Below, in pieces: positions 24,836-35,900 of a stretch of DNA of 64,000 bases. Under the pieces are notes generated by a model. It worked only from the letters and a program-made list of their open reading frames with translations. It was not told where the DNA came from and ran no database searches. The stretch covers positions 78,935 to 142,934 of the forward strand of contig KN817622.1 in NCBI GenBank assembly GCA_000827495.1, written 5' to 3'. The stretch comes from Hypholoma sublateritium FD-334 SS-4. Taxonomy: Eukaryota > Basidiomycota > Agaricomycetes > Agaricales > Strophariaceae. How positions within the stretch are numbered: position 1 is the first letter of the stretch; every line of letters begins with the position of its first letter. The translations under genes and the position numbers were made by a program.

Positions 24836-26487
24836 GCCATCAACGAGAGATATGGAGGAATGCTGGTCTTCTCCACACAAGTTAGGACTGAAGATCGAAA
24901 CGATGTCGAGACGTATTTTCGACGGAAGTGTATACCCCAAACCCTAATATCGACTTTGTCGTCCCGCTATCAGAGATCAACGTCAACGCCCGATGAGAAT
25001 TCGTAAGAAAGTGAGAAGTGCAGTACAATAACGCCAAGCACACGCGAATATACTCATGAAAGCGAAACTTGAAGAATTTGAAATAAGTTCGGCCGCGCAC
25101 CTCCCAATAGGTTCCCTCAAGGCTCCTTGGCAAATGATAATGAAGGGGCCAGGTGGGTAGCGCACATTATCATATCGAATCTGACGCACAAAGTTCCGGG
25201 AATCCCTTTCGACAAAGGATACACAAGCGCTCTCGGGTCTCGTATCTGCCAATTCTTTGTCAACGACTTCGGGCATTTTCGACGACTTGAGGCAATAACC
25301 AGGCCGCCACAAATTGGGGATTGCAAATTGCCCTCGTTGACTCTGGATTTCTTCTGACTGACTCGGGAGACACGAGACAAAGGTTACCCTCCAAATATTT
25401 GTCTCGAGTGAACGCGTAATGGGCGATCTGTGCGAGCCGAATCTCTGACATTGGGGCTCTACTGTGGACCTGCTTACATAACTAGGTCTACGCTCGTAGC
25501 CCTTTGACACCCGTCTGCGTTTGGGATTATCTATCTTCTCAAGGACGCAAGAAATATTGGCGGCTTGCGGAAGACGTGAATACCTTAGCTCATTGAACGA
25601 CACGTTTGCCTGCTTTCTATGTTTTTGACAACGATCTATGACGATTCTGCCGACTGGGGGCAGTCAATGTTGAATGCAAGTCGAATGAAAGGGGAAATAT
25701 CGGTGTCTATATGACCAACTCTAAGAGCTAATCTGTCGTTCCTTTGTTTCCCACTTATAGAACCATTTCGGAATTCATATAGGATATGTATAATGTCTTC
25801 GTGGTGCGCGAACGATCTCGCTATCTCCCCGATTGAGATTCGCATCGAACACGCGGGAACATGCAACTTTCAAGCAACCATGGGAGTCGCCTTTGACTTG
25901 GTCTGAATTATTGCGCAATGGTTCTCACCTAGAGGTTGCGACGCGCGTCTTGCATTTCAAGCTCAACAGCCAGCTGCGTCGGTCGTCGAGTCTCGAGGAG
26001 TCGAGAGACAGCGACCACCGTGATTGCGCCGATCGCGTTCGCTCTACTACACGACACTGTATTTATCGAATATGCAATGTGATGTTTTCAGACCGTCTAT
26101 ATTCCAGAGGGCTGCAGTACCACGGTAAGCGCTCGGTACACGCCAATCGCGCACTCAGCAAGCACAGCCGAGCGATGCATCAAATGGGGATACCTATCCG
26201 ATAGCCGAGGCTCTGGGCATTCACATTCCTTCCTCCGAGTCACCGCCGCACTTTTCCGAATGCTGGCCCAACTTTTTTTTCTTTCAACGTCGGCCTTCGA
26301 TTGTCCTATTCAACTTTGCATGATAGCGCAAGCATGTACATGCACAATGCACATAGCTTGGGGATGAATCGATGACTGGGCGCGTATAAGTACGAGGGGG
26401 GAGCTGGGGAACTCCCTCGCCTTTTCCCCATCTCTCAGCCCAGTCCCTCCACGTCCTCGAACGACGCGTCTGCTCTCCCATTACAGT
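24836..26487. other. Intergenic DNA, no supported gene
   Basis: A 206-codon minus-strand frame (25603-24983) and a 76-codon frame (25866-25636) are open but show only vague P450-like words (YPPGP; SFAHHEDI). I do not count them as genes. Polypyrimidine DNA precedes the next zinc-finger gene. Confidence 0.4.
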
Positions 26488-27772
26488 ATGCCTAGGAACC
26501 CTTCCCAACCGTGCCAATCTCCCCGCGGAGGCTCCGGGGTACGTGTCGTTGTGTCACCCAGTTTCTGGTTCTCGCGCTGATCAACTGCCGACGCCTGCAC
26601 AGAGTCGCGCCAATGTCGATGTAAGCATGCATATACACTACGTTCACCATGGCGGTGACTTACACTGTTCACGACACTGTAGCCAAACAACATGGCACGA
26701 TTCGTCATCAAAGTCGAGGTACCAGATCTTCAATTGATCGGCCCATATTCTACACTCGTGGAAGGGCGGCTACAGCAGAAAAGGGCTGTTTACCGGTGTA
26801 TATTCCCTGGGTGTAGCAAGCCACATCATCTTTTTGGAAATCGCTCGGACGCAACGCGTCATGCAAGGGCGCACGATGAGAAGTACGTGTGCCACTTTCT
26901 CGGGACACATAGGATCTCAGTCGAATACCGTTCTTAGCACAAAGCACCAGTGTCCACACTGTCCCCATGCCACTCCACAAAAGTCAAATTTGGACAACCA
27001 CATGGACACAAAACAGTCAGTTGGCACTAGCTCTCCGTCTCTCCTCCTTTTCCCCAAGTGATAACCGTGTTCCCGCTGCAGCGTTCACCCGAAGTTGGAT
27101 GGACGAACGAGAGAAGGAAGGGGAAAAGCGCAGGGCCCCAAGCAGCGCAGAGTAGACAACCAATATGTCGCCCCCGCTGCCTCCGTCCACCCTCCCTCCA
27201 TCGTCAATGCTCCCACCCTTGTGCCTTCTCCCGTCACCGCTCCTGCTCCCTGGTTTAGAATGTCGCAGGTAATCCCCGCGTATGTTCCGTCTGGGATAGC
27301 AATAGAAAATTCGCGGAGTACGGACACTCTCGAGGATGCCATGCCATACAATTTATTCCATAATCTCCCTCTCCCCATTGGCGATTTCAAGACGAGCGCA
27401 GAGTACATGTCAGGCGGCAGCATCGGATCTGCGCTACTGCATTCGCCTATGTCCGACGCCAATCCCAACGACTTTTGGTCTAGCACGCCCCAAGTCCCCC
27501 TTGGAGAAGAAACGTGGAGGGGCCCAGGGTTCACGTCGACTTCTCAGGGCTCCAGCAGTAATTTATCTTCAACGGGTCAGCAATATCCTCCGTTTTCTCA
27601 GAATCAGCTCTGGAACGAGTCCGCTATCGAGGGAGGCGCTGCCTGGCAGTTTTCTCCGAGTGATGGTCCAGAACATTACGCTCACCCTTGCACCGCGCTC
27701 CCTATGCCTGTGTCCGGTCAGGTCAATGACCTGAATCAGAAAAGTATCAACCCATGGCCGAACTACTGCTAA
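26488..27772 (+). CDS. C2H2 zinc-finger protein E
   Basis: Predicted 345 aa in five exons: 26488-26538, 26603-26620 (an 18-nt exon), 26683-26882, 26938-27015, 27082-27772 (1038 nt). Two adjacent fingers lie near residues 45-105: CIFPGCSKPHHLFGNRSDAT to HARAH, then CPHCPHATPQKSNLDNH to HV. A basic stretch (RTREGRGKAQ) follows. The C-terminal two thirds are Ser/Pro/Gln/Asn-rich without structure, like an activation domain. Unlike the other four C2H2 genes, the fingers are N-terminal. The start could also be the Met at 26692, which would drop two small exons. Confidence 0.7.
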
Positions 27773-28855
27773 TCGCTATCAGGAGCATCGTATTATCGCC
27801 CGTGACTTCTCCACCTCGCCTCGCCCGACATTCATATCATTTTTATCTATATTACAATCTTGTTTTCCATTTTTTTGCACGCTCTGAGAAGACGTCAGAT
27901 TCAATTCTGGCTTACTTTATCTTCCACTGATAGCTTTGCGATTCTGCTGCTTTTGTCGTCCCACACGATGATTTTTCGATCTACTTCGTGTTTTGTCGCT
28001 TTCTCTGTTCCTCTGCTGGCTCTATTCCTCAATACTCTGGTCGCAGCAGCGTCACGGATATTTCATAACCATACCTATACATATTTTCGTATTACGGCTC
28101 AAATTGTCGAAGGTCAGCGTATCTGAAAGTTAAGAAACACTACTGCATCTTTTATTGGTCTGCGCGCCATACCGCGTGAGTGTCGAGCGATCAGTCAAAT
28201 ACCTTCACTTCGCAGCCCATTCGGGAAAGGTTACACCGAATGTCATGTAAGATATAATTACAATCGTATAACCTTAGAGCCGCTGGCGCCGCGATGCCCG
28301 CCAATCCGACCGTAGAGTATAAACGGTGAATAATGATGATACTAATAAATAAAACATTCGCACTTGCCACGAGGCATAAGGACATGAGAACCGTAGGCAT
28401 GTTCAATTTGTGTTCAATGCGAGCGAAAGTCACTTAAAGTGAAAGTTGTTAGTTGAGTCAAAGAGGTGTCAATTGTACCGATCTTGATACGACGGTCAAA
28501 ACCTTCTGGCCTGATCTTCCTCGTACTTTCGTTCGCCTGCCGCCGATTGATTATGTGCCACCAAATCGACATTTTACGTTGTGAGTATCTTACATGGCAA
28601 AGCAATGACTGCTTGCATATGAACCCGTACCGGCTCAGACGCTGAGGTATTGCCGGCTCTCGAGTTTCCCACTTGGTTCGGGCACTCCCTGTGTAATCCT
28701 TACTAAAGGCAGTGAAACGTTGCTAATGTGAGTCAATACAGAGCTTCGGGTAGCTTATCGATCATCTGCAGCAGTGAAAAAGTTCACATAAGTATCCGCG
28801 CAGTAGTGGAGTTACCCACCTGTACATTCATTCCCAAGCCCTCATCGCAATTACA
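27773..28855. other. Intergenic DNA with a short dispersed repeat
   Basis: No gene. About 28306-28332 holds accgtagagtataaacggtgaat, a near-identical copy of 21798-21820. An 88-codon frame at 27860-28126 is hydrophobic and pyrimidine-rich and probably chance. Confidence 0.45.
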
Positions 28856-29628
28856 ATGTCCACCGAAGGTGAGCTCCCTGAATCGATGGGGGGCCAAGGG
28901 CTGACAAGCGATCGTTAATTCCTGGTCACCCAGTCAACTTTGGCATCCTAGCGCCCGTCGTCGCTCAGCCAGGCAGAGACGTAGATCTCACCGACTTCCT
29001 ACAAACGGGATACGACCTTTCCCTTGGAGAGGCAGAGACCGTGCAGTGGTTCGCTGTCAAGTACGCGGACACGGAACCAAGTACCTACGCCATTTTTGAC
29101 ACCTTCGAGGTCCCCGCCGGGCGTGCGGCGCATCTGTCTGGTCCTATTGCTGCTGCGCTGATGGAAAACGCACCGAAGCTCCTCAGCCAGGCCCCGGAGA
29201 TCGGCGAAGTGGATATCCTCGCAAGCATCGTAGACCTCAAGAAAGGAGCGGGTGGTGATGGGCGGACGGCCGGCCTGAGCGTTGGCTTGCGCGTACTATT
29301 CGAGGCCAAGGAAGATAAGATCCAGACGGTGAAGGAGTTCCTCATCGTGAGTTACTTGAGCACAGTTCGAAGAATGTATTTTTAACCAATCGCAACTTTG
29401 CAGGGCGCTCGGGCATTGGTTCTAGACGAACCTGAGACACCGGTGTGGTACGCCTTCCAGTTCCCTGGTACTAACAAGTTTGGGATCGTCGATTTCTTCG
29501 GAAGCGAGGGGGGGAGGAACGCGCATGTGGGAGGCAAGGTCGCTGCCGCACTATTCGGCTCTGTCGATGAGCTCCTCACGGGTGCTCCACACCTGGTTAA
29601 GGTCGACGTTTTGGCTGCGAAGGTGTAG
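28856..29628 (+). CDS. Two-domain ABM-like dimeric alpha-beta barrel protein
   Basis: Predicted 216 aa in three exons: 28856-28868, 28934-29346, 29404-29628 (651 nt). Two consecutive domains of about 100 residues each follow one pattern: a strand with W(Y/F)A, then FxI(F/V)D(T/F)F, then GR(A/N)AH and AAAL, closing with (E/K)VD(I/V)LA. This is the antibiotic-biosynthesis-monooxygenase-like ferredoxin fold, seen in quinol monooxygenases and heme- or dye-handling enzymes. A fused pair can form the barrel without dimerising. Cytosolic; no signal peptide. The substrate is unknown and catalytic residues cannot be assigned. Confidence 0.78.
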
Positions 29629-29798
29629 TGGGTGGTGTTATCAGTATCCACAAGGAATAGCCAGCCGAATCCCGGATGCCAAATTGTAGGATTAATCGAT
29701 TATAAGTGATGTGTATGTAATAATGCGTTTACAGAGAATCAGTTGATTTCTGTCCCGAACCTTGGACCGTGACCTCGCATGAACCTCCACTAAAATTG

Positions 29799-31430
29799 CT
29801 ACAACTTGCGAATTTCGTACATCAGTTGAAGCGGGTCGTATTTGAAGTTGAGAACCTCGGGGTCGCCACTTCCGCAGGTGTACGACTGCGACTCTTGGCC
29901 CGCCTTCCACATCACCTTCATACCCGACATCTCATCCAAGAAAGCGAAATTGACGGGGAACCCGGCAAGCGGGTGGAGCTCCAAGTCGAAAACCCCAATC
30001 GGTGTGCCCATTTCGCGTCGCCAGTGTAAGAAGGGAAGGACCATGTCAACGTTGGTCGGCGCGATGAAGGGAGCAACCTTGATGGTACGGAGACTAGGAA
30101 AAATCTTGAATTCCGAGTCGCTTCTAAGCAAGAAATCCATGCCGTCCGGCGTAAGCTCTAACTCCTCTATCGACACAAGCGATTTGAAGAGCTTCAAGAA
30201 ACCTGGATCGGATGCTGGTAAACCATGCGAGTCGATATAGAATGATTTTACGCTTTTGAAGTCACAGTCGGTAAGTGCACTGAGGAGAAAGGGTAATTCG
30301 TCGGGAACTACGTCGACCTTGAACTTGAAGTCTGGCGATGTCGAGTCGTTGAGCGAAGAGATAGAATTTGTGTAAAATGTAAATGAGGAGAGGTGAATGT
30401 TAATGGATATCGAAGGTACGTTATATGTCTTGAGATAGCTTTTTGAATAGCGCGTGAGGACACGGTGGGTAGTTTCCAGATTGCCTAGGATGTTGGCCTC
30501 TCCACTGCGCGTCTCCAGGTAGATGCGGCATCCGGCGGAGGCTGTTATGTGATCCAGAAGAGGCATACAAGCCCCGGTCGATCCGGAAACGTGAATATTA
30601 CAGAGTTGAGGAAGGTCGACAAAAGGGAGATATGAATCCTGCCCGGGAACGAGTAATAGATTGACTGATAGGGATCGCAATGATTCCATAGTTTGGAAGG
30701 CCTGGAGGATTTGGGGGACGTCAAAAGACGGCGATAGCTTGAGCGTTTGAAGGCGAGAAAAGCACAATGCAGAAAGAGGGAAGTTGAGATTTGTGGGTAT
30801 GAAATGGCGAAGGGAAGGCGCGTCGTTCGAAAAAATTTGGTAGTCTTCAGCAATGAAGATGTCCGAGAGGCTGTTGAGCCCGAAATGAATATGGAAGAGT
30901 TCGAGATTGGGAGCGGGGCGATGAAGGACGTGCCATCGTTTTCGTGATATTTCTGTCGAGCGAATTCCAACCTCCATCACCTCAATACGTAGCCGTCGTA
31001 TACGAGGCCAAAACTCGTCGAGGATGGACAAGAAATATTCCCCCTTGGCCTTCCACGTATCGTGGCTTGGATAGAATCTAACGCACCCCTTGACATTCAA
31101 CAGCGCCTGCCCCGTTCTAGAAAGAACTTCCTTCCTCCAGCACTCGTTGCTCCACCAGAGAGCTTCAATGTCGATAAGCTGGGCCCAAAGGGAGGGAGAC
31201 TGCAGCAGCACATTTCGCCACAACGTGCATACTTGAGAAGTAGAACGAATGACGTTCAGGGGATGGAGGCTTCGATTTTGCTGGCTGGGGCTACTGGTGT
31301 ACGAGAGGTCCATGTCCATCTCCGCGTTCTCCAGAAATATTGACCAGAGGAGGAACTGGTCTAGCTTGAATATGGCCGCGCGCTGCGGCATGGTTCGTGT
31401 GTCGATAGGCATTAGAGCTTCGTATGACAA
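29799..31430 (-). CDS. F-box-like/LRR-like protein
   Basis: Single uninterrupted frame of 543 aa. Residues around 55-105 (PLNVIRSTSQVCTLWRNVLL, PSLWAQL) match the second half of a basidiomycete F-box, in which a degenerate helix is followed by 'C..W......P.LW..'. The rest consists of irregular leucine-rich repeats (LRRLRIEVME, LCFSRLQTLKLS, LRSLSVNLLL). Such proteins are substrate adaptors of SCF ubiquitin ligases and occur in large, fast-evolving families in mushrooms. The target is unknown. The first 50 residues lack the usual LP-x-E-(L/I) opening, so the F-box is weak. Confidence 0.78.
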   Translation of the reverse strand: MSYEALMPIDTRTMPQRAAIFKLDQFLLWSIFLENAEMDMDLSYTSSPSQQNRSLHPLNVIRSTSQVCTLWRNVLLQSPSLWAQLIDIEALWWSNECWRKEVLSRTGQALLNVKGCVRFYPSHDTWKAKGEYFLSILDEFWPRIRRLRIEVMEVGIRSTEISRKRWHVLHRPAPNLELFHIHFGLNSLSDIFIAEDYQIFSNDAPSLRHFIPTNLNFPLSALCFSRLQTLKLSPSFDVPQILQAFQTMESLRSLSVNLLLVPGQDSYLPFVDLPQLCNIHVSGSTGACMPLLDHITASAGCRIYLETRSGEANILGNLETTHRVLTRYSKSYLKTYNVPSISINIHLSSFTFYTNSISSLNDSTSPDFKFKVDVVPDELPFLLSALTDCDFKSVKSFYIDSHGLPASDPGFLKLFKSLVSIEELELTPDGMDFLLRSDSEFKIFPSLRTIKVAPFIAPTNVDMVLPFLHWRREMGTPIGVFDLELHPLAGFPVNFAFLDEMSGMKVMWKAGQESQSYTCGSGDPEVLNFKYDPLQLMYEIRKL

Positions 31431-32958
31431 TCAGTACGGGAACTGGAAAGGTTATAAATGAATGAATGAAAGACACTCAACGAAATTATCCTACGTGGCT
31501 GATCGATGAAAGAGATGTTCTGTGATGTAGGCGTGGAAGTCCAGCCTCAATGCTGCGAATGACGAAGCATGCAATGAAGGTTCCTTTCAGACATGTTGTC
31601 AAATACAGGGTCTATTTTGAGTTACGCCGGCCAAGGATCAGTCGAAGCTGCAGATCCAGAGGTCCGGATTGCTACGGTTCCATGTGCAAGTCAACATTTT
31701 TGCTGTACCTGTTCCGACAGCGGGCCTCGGTCATTTCGTGTGGGAGACCGACAGCAGCGATAATCGGTATAATACAGTGAACAGTGAAGAGATATCTTTT
31801 TGAAGGAGATATATGACCTTATACGAGTACGTAGGAGTGTTGCGGGGCGTGAGTGACATAGTTTCCAGATAAAAAGTTCGTGGAAGTGGCAAGGAAGTGG
31901 AACGAAGGAAGTGACTCGGACGCGTGTGCCGTGCCTCGCTTGGGTGACGGGTCGCCCTATCTATAAATAGCACGCAGATTTGCCAGCTCAAGCGCTCAGC
32001 GATGCCAGGTCAGGTTGAAGATCGGCCAAGGCAGTCGGATATTTAATACAATTGTAATTCAATAGGGATACTTATCGGTGACTAGTTTGTTCGTTACTTA
32101 CTACAGCGCGAAAGGTTACTTGTTACCTGTAGCAGGAAGTGCTGGCGTTGTGCTGGCGTTTAGACTCACAACCTTTGGCTTTCTGGTAGGACTGCTTGGC
32201 CCAAGCTTGGCCGCTCTCGTAATTTCTTGGAAGATTGCCGAACACTCAATATCAAGGATCCTGGTGGGAAGCAGGCCCAGAGACGACCTAGATAAGTCGC
32301 CATGAGGGCGCAGGAAGTCCTAGGAAGTCCTAGAGGGTGCTGGACCCACTTCAAACTGTATGTATGAGTTACAACGTGTCGACAAATGTTCCGGCTATGG
32401 GCGGGAAGCTTACCAATACCGGGAAAGACAGCCCTCGGCGAGTACATGGACGCCACGAATTCGACTCCATTAGACTACATTGCTACCGCGACTTACAGCG
32501 ACCGATCCCGGCGTAGTTCCGTATCCACCCGGTCTACAAGAGTCTACAGCTTCTTGAAAATTATACGCCGCAATTTGGCATGAGGGCTTTAATTGGCAAA
32601 TTGCCAATCAGAGTAAGAATCGTATCAATGTAGAGCTGCAGCAATGATACTGACATACTCCCCTCGACTCTCCTCTAGGCAGTGTTAATATTATGACGAC
32701 ATTCCTCAATGACTTCACTGGACGGAAGATATATTTTACCTAGCCAGGAGGTTCCACTGCCCCCAAACTGCTCCAGTCCGGAACTGTCTAGGTGAAGGGC
32801 GAGGTTTCTCCGAAAACTGGAAGCTGATATTGGCGAGGTGATAGGATATCTGTAGGCCCCAAAATACCTTGTAAGAACGAATATTTGGGTTAGACTACGA
32901 ACTCTGATTTAATTGTATCCATGATAGTCGTGTAAACCCATTTGCCGTACCCACTCCT
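31431..32958. other. Intergenic DNA, no supported gene
   Basis: Short frames only. A 75-codon frame at 32078-32305 encodes a hydrophobic stretch but has no family resemblance. This contains the promoter of the F-box gene and the 3' flank of DAHP synthase. Confidence 0.45.
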
Positions 32959-35900
32959 CTATTTCTGAGTGCGACGTTCCTTCTTGAAGTGGTTCGACAT
33001 GAGGAACGCGATATCTAATGAAATAAAATGGAGAATTTTGGTCAGCATCCATCCCGACAAGATATGCGATCACATACCTAAGCTTTGCTCGAAATTCAAC
33101 CTAGGATCGCAGAAAGACTATAGCGAAAATATGTCAAGGACATGCACCAGAGCCAGAAGAACCAAGACACTCACCTGATACCTGAGCTCCAATTCTTCTT
33201 CGGACAGCTCCATGCTTCCACCGAGACATTCAGTCACAGAATAGCCTTCCTCGTTCAGCTCTCCGGTGAATTCAAGGCTGACACCGTTGAGCTGCGAACC
33301 ACAAGCCGTGTGGATCCGCAACGACGAGGTGATCTCAGAAATAATATTGTTGAAGTGACGCGTTTTCAGGCCCGAAGCCGAGGTTTGGGTGCTGAGTGTC
33401 ATTAATTAGTAGGTTTATAATAGAATGAAACGTGGGGAATTCGATGGGCAACTTCGGAGCATAAGTGGCCCGCGATTGTGAGGAGGCCTATAGATGGCTC
33501 ATAGATGGCTCACCGACAGCGACACCCCTGGTGGGCTAGATTTTCAGAGAAATGAGATGCGAAGCCAGAGCTCGACTCCTTCTCTGTGGGATCGCTGCCT
33601 GGCGACAATGCGCAGGCAATCGGTCCGTTGATCTCGTCATTCCTACGGATGCATTGAATCTCGTCCGCCATGGCCCCGGTAGGCTACAGCCTTGTCGCTC
33701 ACGGCATATCGAGAAGGCGAAGTATGGACGACTCGGGCATAGCGATACTGGAAGGCGTATGGGGGATGCAGCCAGAAGCAGAAGAGCACCAGACTCGGTC
33801 ATGAGATTAAAAATACGTACTTTCCATGCATGGGGTCGCATATCCATGCTACTGGGTGGCCTGATTCCTTCACGGCGTGGATGTGAGCAGGCAGGTGATC
33901 ATCGATCTGGAAAAACGAGAACCGCGTATCAATACAATGTTCACAAAATGGAACCGGACAATGGAACTGGGGAAAAGGAAGAATCTTTGAGAGTACATGT
34001 CAACTATCGTATGACATATCCGGAGCTGCAACGAAACGACAGGCGAAGGAAGAACAGAAACTCGTAAATGGAACTGGGGTGGGACAGTCCTGAGAAACCA
34101 AAATAGCAAACGCGCGGGAAAACAGACGGCATGAGAAAACCTGAGCCGCACGCCAATGATATAGCCTGCGTCCCGTTTCTTGGCCAAAGCGACACATGCA
34201 TGTTTCACCAAGAAAGAGACACACAAACGACACGGAAAATCTGGAAGCAGAGGATGCAACTAGATTTGCGTAATCGTTCGCAGCGCAGGGTTGTCGATTC
34301 TCGAAGCCATGGGAGCGCTGATGTCGGACGGAACCCAACCCATGATGCACTTTAGAACCAGAATCCGCGCAAAGGAAGGAATAAAAACCAAGCAGCTTGA
34401 ATGTATCGTTCAAGTCTCGCACACCAGAGAATCACGCCCCCGCAATGAAGCCTTGATAAGGATGGCGATAACGGTCTTAGGCGTCGCAGGCGTTTTCCCC
34501 CCAGGGCGAAAGAAGATGTACAATGGCCGCTCCAAAAACGCGAAAGGAGGCAAAGGGAAGATAACAATTAGGCGAAGTGGGACCACTCACTTTTGGTGCA
34601 CCGTATCGTGTGATAAGCGTGATTCGGCCGCTTTCTCTATCAGGATTGACGACTGTGGGGAGTGAAACGGAAGCATTAGATTTAATTTCGTGGGTGTCAA
34701 CAGAGAAAAGAAGAGAGAGATGAAGATGACATAAGAAAGACGAAATGGTGTAAGGGGTGTTCTAAGTCAACCCAAGCCAGATTTCTCGTCGATTGACGAT
34801 GGTAAAATATAGGTTCCTTCACAATAATGGTTCCCATGCGAAAAAAAGGGATGTATTTCCTCGCCCATCGAAAACCACTAATCGAACACCCATACCCACA
34901 TCCAGAAACACCCAAAGCACACAGCGGCATAGATGATACAAAACGTATGAAACGTACGCACCATCTAGCACCCTAACCAGCTCCGCGCTCTCCATCGTCG
35001 GCCCAACCTTGATCCCAATCGGATTCCTGATCCCGCGGAAATACTCCACGTGTGCGCCCGTCAGCTGGCGCGTGCGGTCTCCGATCCAGAGGAAGTGTGC
35101 GCCGGTGTTGTAGAACGCCTTCTTCGCGCTTGCTGGACCCGCCGCTGCGGCGATGCTAGTGATGGGTGTTGGAAGTGTGGCTGGGTTCCTGGTGCCAGTA
35201 GCGGCAGTGGCGGCGGACGTGCCTGCTGCGCGTGCGACGACAGCAGGTACGGGGAGTTCGCGTGTCAGCGCCGTCTCGTACCCGAGCATCAGGCCTTCGT
35301 GGCTGACAGTGCATTAACGTCAATAACAGCGGGTAGCAGGATAAGACTAGCGCACACACCTAGTATAAAAATCCACCTCGCCGAGCGTACCACGCCCGCC
35401 GCCATGCTCATATGGCAGTGCTGCGCCAGCGTCGACGCCTATAGTCTGGCTGAAGTCTAGGGCGTCAGAGAGGCCGTCTACGATCACTTCGAACTCGCGT
35501 CTGTAATAACGGTCAGAGTCAGTTGGCGGGGTTCTGAAACATGCGAATGTCGAAGGGACCAAAATCGGAGATAGAAAAGGAAGAAAAGCAAGTAACGTTC
35601 CGCGAAAAAAGGAGGTGAGGACGTCAGTTGAATGCGAAAGTTCTAATATGGACCCTTGGAAGCGTCTCTCGATAACCCATTCAACGCTAAGTCATCCACC
35701 AAAATCGCTCCACACTAGTGTAGACGGAAGTGCACGAGTGAACGGAAAAAGAAACTAGATCGTGCGACTGAGAACGGCCGGTGGACGGAGCTCGACACGT
35801 TGTGACGACAACCCTAAACCCACGTTTGAGTGCCCTGCGGGAGGCATGCTGGTATTTCCTTTTCGAAGGGGAGCAGGATCAATGTGGCGGTGGCGGCGCA

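Noticed and set aside
24983..25603. 206-codon minus-strand frame next to PHO88
   Set aside because: No family resemblance apart from a single PPGP word; convergent to PHO88 and without splice or start support.
33536..34422. Several open frames on both strands within DAHP synthase introns
   Set aside because: They partly overlap true exons in the wrong frame (for example the exon encoding WICDPMHG) and have no motifs of their own.
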